This document shows positions 48,855 through 59,034 of a stretch of 64,000 nucleotides of DNA, piece after piece. A program made the translations under genes and the position numbers. Numbering within the stretch: position 1 is the first letter of the stretch; each line of letters opens with the position of its first letter. The DNA comes from Lactifluus volemus. Its lineage: Eukaryota; Basidiomycota; Agaricomycetes; Russulales; Russulaceae. Under the pieces are notes generated by a model, which had not been told where the DNA came from, searched no databases, and worked only from the letters and a program-made list of their open reading frames with translations. The DNA lies in contig WTXI01000003.1 of the NCBI GenBank assembly GCA_022376515.1, positions 1,488,001-1,552,000 on the forward strand, given 5' to 3'.

Positions 48855-49135
48855 TTCTCCGCCTTCCCACGCCGTTACAGCGAACGCCGCCTGTAGCAAT
48901 CCCATCCGGGGACCGTGTCTTTGTCGTAGTCACATGTAGCGGAATACAAATGCAGATTTAAGAAAAGAAAAAAAGCACGTGAGGGTAGGAAAGTCCGGGT
49001 CGAAGCGGGGAACGTGACTGAGTTGAGGAAAACGGTCAGCCATACGGCCGATCTTACAGCACATATACATCACCATCCCTCCATCTCGGACACATAACTT
49101 ATTCGATTTACATCTTTTCCTGGCCAGACATCTTC

Positions 49136-50709
49136 ATGGAAGCCCAACCTGGTCCCAACACCTCTCCGAGTCTAGGTGGTACCTTTGATAATCCCCAACC
49201 TGCCAGTGGTCCTTCTACTTCTCCACCCGCCAGCGGTATCTTCACCGCTGATGACCTTGCCAGTGGGGTCCCAGACAGTGTTTTTCAATTTTGTCAAACA
49301 CGGCTTCAGAAAACTGAGAAAAGTGATATGGATGACCAGGTACTTTTTCTGCGACTTTTGTGGATTATATTCGAACGAGGTCTCGAGTTATCCAAATTGC
49401 CAAAAACAATAATCATAGCCAGAGACACCTTTGTTGAGAATGTCATGAAGCAAGACTCTGATAGGGACATTTTTTTCAAGCTAATAGATGAAGTGGTAAC
49501 TAAGAAATTGTGGCTCAATCTGCTAAAGGATGATGATGGTATGTTTTACCTTTGGTGACCAGCTCCAAGTCCACTTCTCATCCCCTGTCCAGTTTTTCTA
49601 AAAAAAATCCTGGAATCACCTTTGGGACACTGCTGTCAGAAGATGGTGTACCTAAATCTTGAACCCACCATTTCTGACAATGAATGCCAGAGATGAAAGC
49701 TACTGTTGAAGCCTGGGTGTTATGGAATGCAGGACATGTTGGACCCTATGCTTCCATAACTGCTTACTCACTGGGATGACATTCCTTTCCATGCATTTCT
49801 CTATTGTGCTGACTGATCTATTGTCACACTGCTCTATTGTTTGTCTCATTTGGTCCAGTGTTATTGTTCTGAAGTCCTATTGTTCTCAGTTTCTTTTGTC
49901 TTGACCATATGCTTATTGTTCTATCCCCATTCGGTACAACAATTAGCATAACTTGTATAAGTAGGCCTCAGCTGGTAGCTTGTACCCCAGCTTCAGCTTT
50001 AACCTCAATTGACTTGTTTCACTCTCCTGAAAGACAAAGAACTCTCCTCTCCTTTTTCCCCCCTCTTTCTCTTACCCTCCTAAATGCCCTAATAAGGCCC
50101 TTGAAGCTTGGTAATTGTGCTACAACACCACAGGACTCAGTGTGTCAACACTTGGAGTGTCCCTGAGCCCAGGTCTTGGGAGAGACCAGAACAACTCAAA
50201 CCCTAGTTGGAACCCAGCCCTAGTTGAGCCATAACACTGGGACACCAGTTTTGAGGGTGATACAACTCCAAGGCCCTCAGGCTGTTTGATGGTATGGACC
50301 TATTTGGTATTGGGTTGTTCAAAACAGGGGACAATCCACTTCCAGTGATCATAGCAGGTGAATTTTGCCCTTGTGTCTGAATTTCTGGTTCTGTGGAGAG
50401 TAGGTGATTGGCAAATGACAACACCACCTCCATCAGAGGCCAAAGCAAGGACCAATCAGATGTCCTCCTTGTCAAGATCATAAGCCATGAGGTTGTATGG
50501 AGTGCTGTAAGAGAGCTTTATAATTGGCTACATCACTGCCAATGTCATTGAAGATGGAGATGTTCAATGACATTGGTGATGATGTAGCCAATTATAAAGC
50601 TCTCTTACAGCACTCCATACAACCTCATGGTGCTTATGATCTTGAGGAGGAGGACAAGGATGAATGGCTGAGCCCAGAGTTGAAGACAAGGAAGGGAAGA
50701 TTGAGGTAA
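49136..50709 (+). pseudogene. Gutted paralog of the NTPase-nuclease gene
   Basis: The first exon (49136-49556) is colinear with the header of the complete gene at 45051: CQTRLQKTEKSDMDDQVLFL aligns with CNRLEGMIEEEDSDDLSLDL, and LIDEVVTKKLWLNLLKDDD with LVRDAARRTAWRDLLLNG. After a GTATGT intron donor, VFLKK..ESPLG matches VFLKTLKKPIS, and TVEAWVLWNAGHVGPYASIT matches the VVEAWNFPFQGCVADALLMTI exon. Similarity then stops at about 49780, before the Walker A. At 50560-50709 the C-terminal tail reappears: FNDIGDDVANYKALLQHSIQ aligns with FKDIDDDLASYRTLLRPFLQ. The NTPase core and nuclease domain are missing, replaced by about 750 bp of T-rich, CpG-less DNA. An N-terminal Pro/Ser-rich extension is unlike the intact copy. 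Could still express a header-only protein, since the first exon is open. Confidence 0.7.
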
Positions 50710-50872
50710 GGATAGATCCATGGATTCTGCTCAGTGGTATTGAAGTAATCCAAAGTAAACTAAATTTTGATATACCCTTGCCTCAGCCAATTAAACTTTC
50801 TCTTTGACTTCCATTCCTCCTCCATGCCCTGTGATGCATCCAAAAAGTACACACAGCATCCATCGTAAGATT
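49386..50872. other. CpG-depleted block
   Basis: Direct reading finds a single CpG (49932-49933) in about 1,490 bp, while TpG and CpA are abundant. Flanking DNA on both sides, including the first 250 bp of the same pseudogene and the peptidase gene beginning at 50930, has ordinary frequent CpG. This is the expected scar of long-term CpG methylation and deamination, or of a mutation process aimed at CpG. Confidence 0.85.
50461..50656. repeat. Fold-back inverted repeat, 93-bp arms
   Basis: Left arm 50461-50552 is the reverse complement of right arm 50563-50656 with a handful of mismatches and one 2-nt indel. The loop is only 10 nt (50553-50562). The right arm is the C-terminal coding piece of the NTPase paralog, and the left arm is an inverted copy of that piece. 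Transcripts through it would form a long hairpin. Confidence 0.92.
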
Positions 50873-50929
50873 CTAGAGCCAAATAATTCAACGTACTAGA
50901 TCCCTCCTGCTAAATTTCTCCTCCACTCC

Positions 50930-53781
50930 TTAGTTTCTTAGTTGCACACCTTCGTCTTTCCCTACATATAAGTCGAACCACCTGAAGACTTCATGGTGCC
51001 ACTTTAGGCTTAAAAAAAGGGCCCGGTTACCATTGTGCGCGTCATATCGTGAAAAAGGATGAGCGTCACCTGTTTCCGTGGTTCAAAACCCAGTGGTTCT
51101 CATCGGGAAAGATGACCAATCGAGTTGCCACGCCTCGCCTACCATCACCGTCAATATCCGATCAGAATCATGACAGACGAAAGACAATGCGCACTGCTTC
51201 AGCGCGTGGAACGCGCCAATCCCATCCGTCTCGGGCAAACGGTAGTCCTTGCTGCCGTGGATCACCAGCTGCGGCGTCGACCACTTGTCCACGTAGTTTA
51301 TCGGGTTGAACTTTTCCAGCACCTCCTTTGCTTCCTTATCCCAAGGCCGGCCACCCCAATCGTGGTTGAACTAATATTCTCGATTAGAAATCGGGGGTAA
51401 TGAAGGTGGGAAGAGGGACGTGATCGCTCACGAAGAAAAGCTCGTCAGTGGAGTAGCCGTTGTAAGTCGCGTCGAAGACGCCATCATGGCATACGAGAGC
51501 CTTGAAGTTGAAGCCATACTCTGGGTGGCCTTGGATCCAACTGAACAGTGTGTGAGTATACAGAATATAATTATGGAATAGTGTGTGGCGTTTACTTTAT
51601 AGCGTAGCCACCCCAGCTGGCGCCAGCCGCGACTGCACGATCGGGGTCGATCTCCGGATACTTGTCCAGGGCATATCTCCAACCCTTCTGAAGGTCGACA
51701 AAGGGCTTCCCACCCCAATCCTTCGCGATTGCATCAGTTAAGTCTGTTTAGAAGCATAAGTCAAGCGGGCCAGGGGCGTGCATGTCCGAACTGTGGTTTA
51801 CTTTGACCGAACGTTGTAGAACCCGTCGGGTTGATCGCCACAACGAAATATCCTTGATGCGCAAACACATTCGGGTTCCACCTCGTAGACCAGCGATCAT
51901 CCCACACTCCCTGAGGACCTATAAGTCTCTTCAGCATGTGCCCATTATCGTCAGACTCGTGTGTGCCGACGGACCTCCGTGAATGAAGAGCAATCCCGGC
52001 CATTTTTTCTCTTCGCCTTCTTCCACCCATATGGCTTGACAACGTACCCGTGCACCTGCTTCCCTTCGGCTCCTTCAAAGTAAAAGTCTTCCGTGAACGC
52101 AACGTTTTTCCTACCAACGCTTTCTCCGTGAACCAGGTGATCTGCTCCGGTTGTGGCATCTTTTCGACATAGTCCTGAACGTTGCTGAAGTCTGCTTGGG
52201 TCCCGTGAAGTCCACGAATTATGAATACGTCATTCGGTCCCTGGAGTGAGGAGCGGGAGTATATGAGCCTGCCTTTGGGCAGTACTTGAAGGGCAGTGAC
52301 AGCCCCACTGTTTGTGAGCGCCTTGGGGGTGGTATAACTAGGTGGGAGAGATGGATGAGTCGTAGACTTGTTAGGTGTTTCCGGAATAGGGAGGCAAAAG
52401 AGCTTGGTGCGCGCATGATCACCAGCGGTGAAGTATATGAAAGTGGAATCCTCGGAAAACTATGACGCATTAAACGCTTGTTCTGCAAGAAGACAAGAAT
52501 ACCGCGCCTCACAGCGAGTTCATCAACAGATCGGTCCCAAGACTGCGTGAGCGTGTAGCGGACGTCTTTCTTGAGATCGTAGATAACGACCTTGGCCCTA
52601 TATAGAGACATTATTTGCGAAATGGGAAACAGCGCTGTTCAGCGACCGACCTGTCAGATTCATACCCGTCCTCGTCAAGTTCCGTCCAGGCCACCTTGTC
52701 TCCCTGGGCATTGAAAACGGGATTATGAGTCGCCGCATGCTTGCCCGAGGTAAGCTCACGTGGCTTTTGTTGCCGGCGAAGTCTACGATGTATACCTATA
52801 ACGTTCAGTTGGTAGGTAATACAGGGACGGGCTTGGAGTCCTGACGTTCTGCTTGGTGTGCCAAGCCTCGGGGAGCTCCGGCTCCTTTGTGGTGTAAACG
52901 ATGTACTCATCGGACACGGCGTAATCATTCGTGCCGCCAAATGGCTCAACGGGGGAGTACTGATTGACCGTTAATGTAGAGAAAGGGAGGAAATATTACG
53001 ACGCACATGTCCGGTACCGTGCAGCACGTTGATGAACGAGTCTCCAAAGTGCCAACTCCCTTCGGCATCCTTGAAAAGCTTGACGGTGAAGAGCGATGGC
53101 CGCTTCGGCCCTGTCCAGGTATCCCAGTGTCGTTCGTAGGTATCGTCGTATACGAGAGCGGTAGTACCACGTTCCTGCCACTGATGATCGTTCTCGGGAA
53201 CTTTGGTCAAATCTCCATCTTCGTAGACGTTATCCGCAAAGACAAGTACGCCAGCCTTGGCTGCGTAGCGAAAGCAGGACGGTGATGCAGTTGGGAATTT
53301 ACCGAGTAGCACAGGTGGATCCGATGTCACGTTGAGAGTTTCGGTGAGATGGATTGAAAGGGCGTAGAGACTCGATGTCTTGCTGTCGTCGTCGGCGACA
53401 AGATGAGCGATGGTGCGATCATCAAGCCAGAAGGCCTCTCCACCGTGAGCAAGGGGTACCTCATGCTGCTGAACGGCAGACTCGAGCGACGCAATGAAAA
53501 GAGACTTGTGATTCCTTCAGGGAAATCAATGAGACGTAAATTTGAAGAAAGCCGGCTCACTTCTTTTCTGCGAAGGAGTATTTGGACAAGGGAACGAGGA
53601 CGAGGTCCCCGGCCGCATTTGCTGTACTAGCGCCTGGACGAGGGAGTTGGATTAAATCTTTGGGAGTAAATCTATCACTACCCGTTTTCAATCTGAACTC
53701 TCTTATCGTGGACATAGGGGGATGCGAGAAAAAAGGCAACTGGGCGGCCAACCCTAACAGCGCCGCACGCGGAAACCACAT
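50930..53781 (-). CDS. Secreted dipeptidyl peptidase 5-like serine peptidase (S9C)
   Basis: Prolyl-oligopeptidase family enzyme, probably secreted. Start [14 protein letters not shown] at 53781 gives a short hydrophobic signal peptide; the upstream in-frame ATG (53850) would overlap the MRT4 stop. Propeller part: [68 protein letters not shown] and [18 protein letters not shown]. Hydrolase part: [37 protein letters not shown], nucleophile in [10 protein letters not shown], Asp in [14 protein letters not shown] and His in [14 protein letters not shown]. The last exon, [20 protein letters not shown], ends at 50930, past the apparent stop at 51066, over a GTGACG..AAG intron. Three one-base breaks lie at T4 (52765-52768), T5 (52105-52109) and C3 (about 52025); two or all are at homopolymers. 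All catalytic residues are present. Confidence 0.85.
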
Positions 53782-53846
53782 CAGTAGTTGTACGGTGCTG
53801 CTATCCCCGAAGCGGAAGAGTGTGTTGTGAAACGGTGAACAGTATT

Positions 53847-54837
53847 TCACTCGCTTATCATCTCCGAGTCGTCACCCTCATGACCAGTCTCCACGCTTCC
53901 CACATCTACATCCAGCTTCACACCCGGATCAGTCACTTCCTCCACTTCCCCTGTCGCAGAATCCCAACGTGCCCTCAGTCCAACTCGGAATGTCACCATC
54001 TTTTCACCGATCAATTTGAGCAGCTGAGCCTGTTCTGCCGTGAGCTCCTTGCCCTTTTCACAAATCTTGTGTGGATTCTCCAAGGTTGGTATACCCCTTC
54101 GCATGACCGTAGTCAAACCAAGCTTGCGCAACTGAGGTTCCTCATTATGGGGGAATGGCTCCGGCGGGTCAGAATGATGTTGCATGATCGGCCCCGCTGG
54201 GAGGATCACCGCCCGGGTAGCACAATTCCCAGACCGTGCAAAATCAGGTTGGTGAAAGTCCTTGAACCACTCGATCACCTCTTGTGGTTCCGTGTCAGTG
54301 AATAGCAGTCCGACCTGCCCTTTTATTTGCTGGACGATGCTTTGAATGAGCCTCAAAAGAGTACGTTAGAAAATGCCCGCTCACCCTGGCTAGAGGTGCT
54401 AAACCTGGCCGGTGCTCCTCCTCTGGAGTCGTGCCGAGTGCCTTGGCCATCAAAGCTCCTCTCCCGAAAAATAGTCGCGCAGAACTGCGCATACAAAATC
54501 AGACATGTAGAAAATATAAGGACGGTACACACTCTTTCCACAGCCTGCGGACTGTTTTTAGATGCGCATTGCGCATGTTACCAACTTCAAACAGCCAACA
54601 GTATTTCCACTTTTCCACATTTGCCTGGAGCTAGTTGAAGAATCGATGGGTCAGAGATGGTAGTGGATGTATAGCAAGTAGTTCATCGTACCTCGGATAT
54701 CTGCGCTCCTTTGTGCTCCCGGGTCTTCTTTGAAACCTTTGTCAGGGATACTACGATCCGTCAAGAGATTATGTATGATGTTGGAGGGCTTCAACTGACC
54801 AAGTTTTTGTCGCCTGGATTTTGGCATAGGAGGGAGA
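53847..54837 (-). CDS. MRT4: Ribosome assembly factor MRT4
   Basis: Nucleolar paralog of ribosomal stalk protein P0 that occupies the P0 site on pre-60S particles. Exon 1 is MPKSRRQKL. A 49-nt intron leads to VSLTKVSKKTREHKGAQISE, then FEVGNMRNAHLKTVRRLWK, SARLFFGRGALMAKALGTTP, EEEHRPGLAPLAR and the long exon QQIKGQVGLLFTDTEPQEVIE, DFHQPDFARSGNCATRAVIL, PAGPIMQHHSDPPEPFPHNE, EPQLRKLGLTTVMRRGIPTL and LTAEQAQLLKLIGEKMVTFR. The basic N terminus and the PxPFPHxxEPQLRKLG block are diagnostic. The acidic tail ends at 53847. No frame break seen. It runs divergently from the deoxyhypusine hydroxylase gene, 74 bp apart, and head-to-tail with the peptidase gene. Confidence 0.93.
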
Positions 54838-54911
54838 TGAGAAGAATGCTACAAATCTCAATTTGTATTATCAATCAGCGAAAAAAAAAATAATCACCAC
54901 TCAAACTGTCC
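54838..54911. promoter_or_regulatory. 74-bp divergent promoter MRT4 / deoxyhypusine hydroxylase
   Basis: The whole gap between two divergent start codons. It contains an A10 run (about 54881-54890, AAAAAAAAAATAATC), a likely nucleosome-excluding poly(dA:dT) element. No clear TATA box. Confidence 0.6.
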
Positions 54912-56167
54912 ATGCTCGTCGTCTCTCAATCTGAGCTCAACAATCTCGAGGCGTTGCTCCTCAACACCTCTGGGAGTGTACCATTACACAATCGCTTCAG
55001 GGCACTTTTCACGCTCAAGGCTCTCAAGAATGAAGAAGCTGTCGCCATCATCTCAAAGGGTCATCCTCTCGACGCCGCCATGAGTGCGAGTCATTGACAT
55101 TTGTCCAGGGTTCCAGGATCCCTCTGCTCTCCTCAAACATGAGCTAGCTTATTGTCTAGGGCAGATGAAAAACACAGCAGCACTCTCTACCCTAGAATCC
55201 GTGCTGGCGGACCAACGAGAGGACCCGATGGTTCGGCATGAGGTGAGAATTGTGTATGTACAATTCCATGTGCTTATTTATATATGCGCAGGCAGCCGAG
55301 GCGATGGGGGCTATCTCCTCGTCTTCATCTCTTCCTGTGCTCAAGAGGTATCTGAACGACTCGAATCGCTCCGTACGCGAGACCTGCGAAATTGCGATAG
55401 GAAAGATTGAGTGGGATCACTCCGAGGAGGGGCAACGACATCACGCAAGCACATCCGACGAACCTCAGTCCGCCAAAATTCGCATTCGCTCTACGTCCTG
55501 CTTTCGCTAATATACCGTTTCAAGGACATACACCTCGGTCGATCCTGCCCCTCCAGCTTCTGGCCTCCTTGCACGCAAGGCAATGCGGGGAGCGTTGCAG
55601 AATCTAACGTAGAGGGTCTTCGTTCGATTCTCCTTGACACGCAAGTCCCACTTTTCGAGCGCTATCGGGCGATGTTCGCACTGCGGAACGTCGGTACCGC
55701 CGCTGCGGTAGATGCGCTTGCTGCGGGGTTTTCTGACGACAGTGCGCTGTTTAGGTAAGTACATCCTCAACTCCGATAGGTTGTTGAGTGTAACTCTCGA
55801 TAGGCACGAGGTCGCCTTTGTCTTTGGCCAAATATTATCTCCACATTCTGTTCCCGCCCTACTCCAGGTTCTCCAGAATCCGCATGAATCAGACATGGTG
55901 CGTCACGAGGCAGCAGAAGCCCTTGGAGGTATCGCAACGCCGGAGGTGCTTCCGTACCTCAAAGAGTATATGACGCGGGAGGATGCACCCATAGTAGTAA
56001 GGGAGAGCTGTCAGATAGCATTAGACATGTACGAGGTGAGTATCTCATCTTTCTCTCTCTCTACTGGCGCCTGGATTGAGCGTCTACATAAGTACGAAAA
56101 TTCCAACCAATTCCAGTATGCCAATGGTTTGGATACCACACAAATGACGGAAGCGGTTGATGCCTAG
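54912..56167 (+). CDS. LIA1: Deoxyhypusine hydroxylase
   Basis: HEAT-repeat di-iron monooxygenase that completes hypusine on translation factor eIF5A. The four His-Glu iron-ligand motifs are visible: [10 protein letters not shown] (about 55140), RHEAAEAMGA (split by the intron at about 55242-55291), HEVAFVFGQ (about 55806) and [10 protein letters not shown] (about 55907). The repeat halves show [10 protein letters not shown] and [21 protein letters not shown] is the central linker typical of fungal enzymes. The last exon ends in TQMTEAVDA (TAG 56165-56167). A one-base excess at about 55575-55582 shifts SGLLARK to the frame of [19 protein letters not shown] read it as an error or a recent lesion. 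The 3' half, from 55589, is duplicated at 59390. Confidence 0.9.
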
Positions 56168-56366
56168 GACTGCGATGTAAGTTGACACATCCTTGTGTAA
56201 CAGTACAAAACCCTGTATTCTATTGGATAACAATGAACATTACTGTACCTTACACGCGTGGCACGAGAATTTATCCATCCGTTCGCTCATTTCTTGTACG
56301 GCGGGACTTGTCAAAGTTCAAAATTATGCGTATGGGTAAGACATGTCATTATTGGGAATGGTCTAT

Positions 56367-57172
56367 CTATTCCTCGTCAAATACCAAGCAGCAAACCTCA
56401 ATTGACTGCTCTCCGGTGCGTCCTTCGGGCTCGTAGAATCCAAGAACGCAGTATGCGCGTCAACCACGCCTTGCTCTCATCCGAGTCAAAACACTTAATC
56501 AAAGTAACCTCATCCGGCGTCTGTCCCCGCAGGTGGTACCACCAGTGCGACGGATTGTGACGCACGCCGAACGTACCTCCCTCCCTATCCGCGTAGATGT
56601 GCCTCGTCGGGATGGTGCACGAAGGGGTTCCCGATGGGACGCCAGACGTTGATGATCCGCACGCGACCTTTGAGCAGACGATCGGCGTCTCGGAGCGTGT
56701 TGATGTACGCGGGCCAAGGCAGCGGGATACGTCTGATCGACGTGCATGCGCGTCTGGATGGAAAAAAGAAGAGGTGTCAGTGACGAGTGCTTGCAGAGAT
56801 ATTAACAAACTGAAAAACTGGCATACCACCGGACCTCGGTGCTGCGGGCTATTCCCAGACTGGCTTCCTTGACAGGACGCCTGAGTAAGACTTAGCGTCA
56901 CGGCGGCGTCCTAAGGGTTGGGGAGGCGGCTGACTTGCCTGATGGTATGATCGAATATTAGTATCCTCTTTGCACTGGTATGTTTCTTGAGCAGCTCTAC
57001 AACTTCGTCGTAATATCTCGTCGTTATAGCCCCTTCATCGACAAACTCTTCTCCTGACTCACGTGGCGTACAAACTGGCAGCTCGTCTTGTCAAGCGAGA
57101 CAGTGTCCTCCTTCCCGCGGATGTCGTGGATGATCGTGTCAATGGCCTCTGGGGTGATGTTGCACTGAGGGA
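56367..57172 (-). pseudogene. CmcJ-like oxidoreductase, copy A, truncated and frameshifted
   Basis: Homologous to the complete gene at 60197-61170. It retains NITPEAIDTIIHDIRGKEDTV, VRHVSQEK, ARVHQHAPR, IINVWRP and GQTPDEVTLIKCFDSDESKA. The first about 40 codons are gone, replaced by unrelated DNA from 57173. It has one base fewer after VRHVSQEK (near 57050), about 50 bp missing between GNPV and PTRHIY (near 56612), a changed length in the intron near 56800, and one base fewer near 56452. Non-functional. Confidence 0.88.
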
Positions 57173-57745
57173 CAAAAGGGGACAGCTGGAGGGAAGGGGG
57201 AGCAAGGCAAAACAAAAAAACTACAGAGGAATCAGTGAAGTGGATGAGTGCAGGCTACATACCTGGCAATACCTGACAGGGGAGAACCCCCCGGGCATCC
57301 CAAGACCCTTCCAATGTGGATGTGTTCAAAATGAATGCAAATGAGATGTTGATGGCACTGCAGCGGCAGTAGTAAGGGCAATGGTGATGTGAGGGGAGGC
57401 CCAGGAAGTGGTGGTGGCAGCACCAGCTCCTGGAATCAGAAGCTCTGACAACTGCAAATGCAGTGCCAGTGCAATTCTGATGCCAAGGATGTTGACACGA
57501 TTCAAGCAGCTCCTCGGTGCATAGGAATTGCAAGAGGGCAAGGCAGAAGAGGCAAAAGTTGGTGAAAAGTTGGTGGCATCGAGCCCAACGCGTGCTTCTG
57601 GTGGCAGTGGCAGTGTCGAAGGTGAGGGGAAGGCCGGCATCGGCTTGGCTAGAGGGAGGCCATTCTGTTGGCTGGGCTGGGCTCCGCCCATTGGGGGCCG
57701 GCCTTGCCTGGCTTCCGGCCTGGAGCCGGGCTAGGAACGGCAGCA
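57173..57745. other. CpG-poor replacement segment in copy A
   Basis: 573 bp with no counterpart in copy B, where 61053-62851 lies instead. 57173-57560 is purine-biased and CpG-poor with scattered CAG/GCA/TGG triplets. 57655-57735 is a GC-rich patch with short GGCTGGGCTGGG and GGCCGGCC-like repeats. No terminal repeats or target duplication could be seen. It removed the 5' end of the CmcJ-like gene and its promoter. Confidence 0.7.
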
Positions 57746-57822
57746 GTGGCCTAGTCCCTCATTTACTAATGTCATCAAGAGCATACCTGTGACAGACCAC
57801 GGATCATGATGGCGTTCGAGCG

Positions 57823-57835
57823 CATATATTTAACC
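57823..57835 (+). promoter_or_regulatory. TATA-like element of dienelactone hydrolase copy A
   Basis: CATATATTTAACC, 44-56 bp upstream of the start codon used here. The same element is conserved in copy B (62928-62940), with a conserved GCGTTCGA just upstream of each. Confidence 0.55.
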
Positions 57836-57878
57836 AGGACAATGTCTTTCGCAGTTTTACTCCAAGGTATCCCTGACC

Positions 57879-59034
57879 ATGAGTCGCACAAATTGCTACA
57901 AGGGTTTCGTCCTCCCCGGTGAGCCCAAGGGCTCCATGGTCGGCCCCGACTACTTTACCCCAGCGCCTCCAGATGCCACACAGCAAGCCAAGGCAATCGT
58001 TTTCCTCACTGATGTCTTCGGTCTCTCCTTGGCGAATGGCCCGAATCCAAGGATTGTCGCAGACCACCTCGCCGAACAAGTCGGTGTAGACGTCTGGATT
58101 CCCGACTTCTTCAATGGTGCATTGCACTGGCAAAATTTCCTTCTTTTACGACTGACGCTGGTGGCCGATTCACATAGGGAAGCCTCTCTTTGACGCCAAT
58201 GTTTTAGAGCCCCTTATGCCCGACCGTGCTGGCATCAAAGTGGGTTGCTTCGATATGATACTCGTTATTCTCAAGAATCTTCCCTCGCTTCCCAAATTCT
58301 ATTTCAACCGCCCTTCTGTTGTCGACCCCCGCGTCCAAGAGGTATGTATCCACATATATCATAGAATCCATTGTACCCTCGCCAACACACCTTAATTATG
58401 CAGTTCATTAAAAAGATCAAAGCCGAAAAGGGCTACGAGAGGATTGGTGCCGTTGGGTTAGTGCTCTCGTAGATGTGTGATCCTACAGCAGCTAAGTTGT
58501 GGCTGGACTAGGTACTGCTTCGGCGGCGCCATGGCCATTCGTTTGGGCTCTGCGGACCTCTTGAATACAATGGTAGTCGTTCATCCTGGCAGTGTGACAG
58601 AAGCTCAAATCCGAGCCATCAAGGTAACATCATTTATAGTATTCCGCCTCCGGGGCTCACGGACTTCTCCCAACCTAGATTCCCACATCTTGGGCTTTGG
58701 CTGAAGGTACGCGTTATAAGGAGAAGTATTGTTTTCATGTGTATTGTCATTCACCGACCAACACAGATGACATGGGGTTCAAGGACAAGGATGTCAAGAA
58801 CGCCCAAGCTATATTCAAGGAACAGGAGGGGAAAGCTGATCATGTTGAATACGAATTCCAGACTTGGAAAGGTAAATTCTGTTCACGGTTATCTAGTACA
58901 TGTTGTCAATCCATTGGCATACAGGGACAGCTTATGGTTTCGGCGTACGACCAAATTTGAAGGTGCCAGATGTCAAGGCTGGATACGAGGGAGCTCTTAA
59001 TCAGACGGTTACTTGGTTTAAGAAGACACTATGA
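57879..59034 (+). CDS. Dienelactone hydrolase family protein, copy A (catalytic His replaced)
   Basis: Alpha/beta hydrolase of the dienelactone hydrolase type. Start MSRTNCYKGFVLPGEPKGSM; then AKAIVFLTDVFGL, ADHLAEQVGVDVWIPDFFNG, intron, KPLFDANVLEPL, VDPRVQEF, IKKIKAEKGYERIGAVGYCF, GGAMAIRLGSADLL, PTSWALAEDD and YEGALNQTVTWFKKTL. The nucleophile Cys (GYCFGGA) and the Asp (ALAEDD) of the Cys-Asp-His triad are present. In the final exon the family motif G-T-x-H-G-F reads GTAYGFG, so the catalytic His is Tyr. About 250 aa with short introns; all splice joins keep frame. An in-frame upstream ATG seen in copy B is out of frame here by one base. Probably catalytically impaired although the frame is open. 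Confidence 0.82.

Larger units (their letters stand above)
55589..59034 (+). repeat. Tandem segmental duplication, copy A
   Basis: Starts at GGAGCGTTGCAG inside the deoxyhypusine hydroxylase gene and runs through its 3' half, a CmcJ-like gene (minus) and a dienelactone hydrolase (plus). Copy B repeats the same order from 59390 on, an offset of about 3.8 kb. Long stretches are nearly identical, including introns and intergenic DNA (for example 56175-56330 against 60005-60165). Copy A carries a 573-bp substitution (57173-57745). Confidence 0.93.

Noticed and set aside
50203..50481. Minus-strand frame of 92 codons left of the hairpin
   Set aside because: Considered as an inverted copy of more of the NTPase gene, but similarity ends with the 93-bp arm; the rest has no match by eye.
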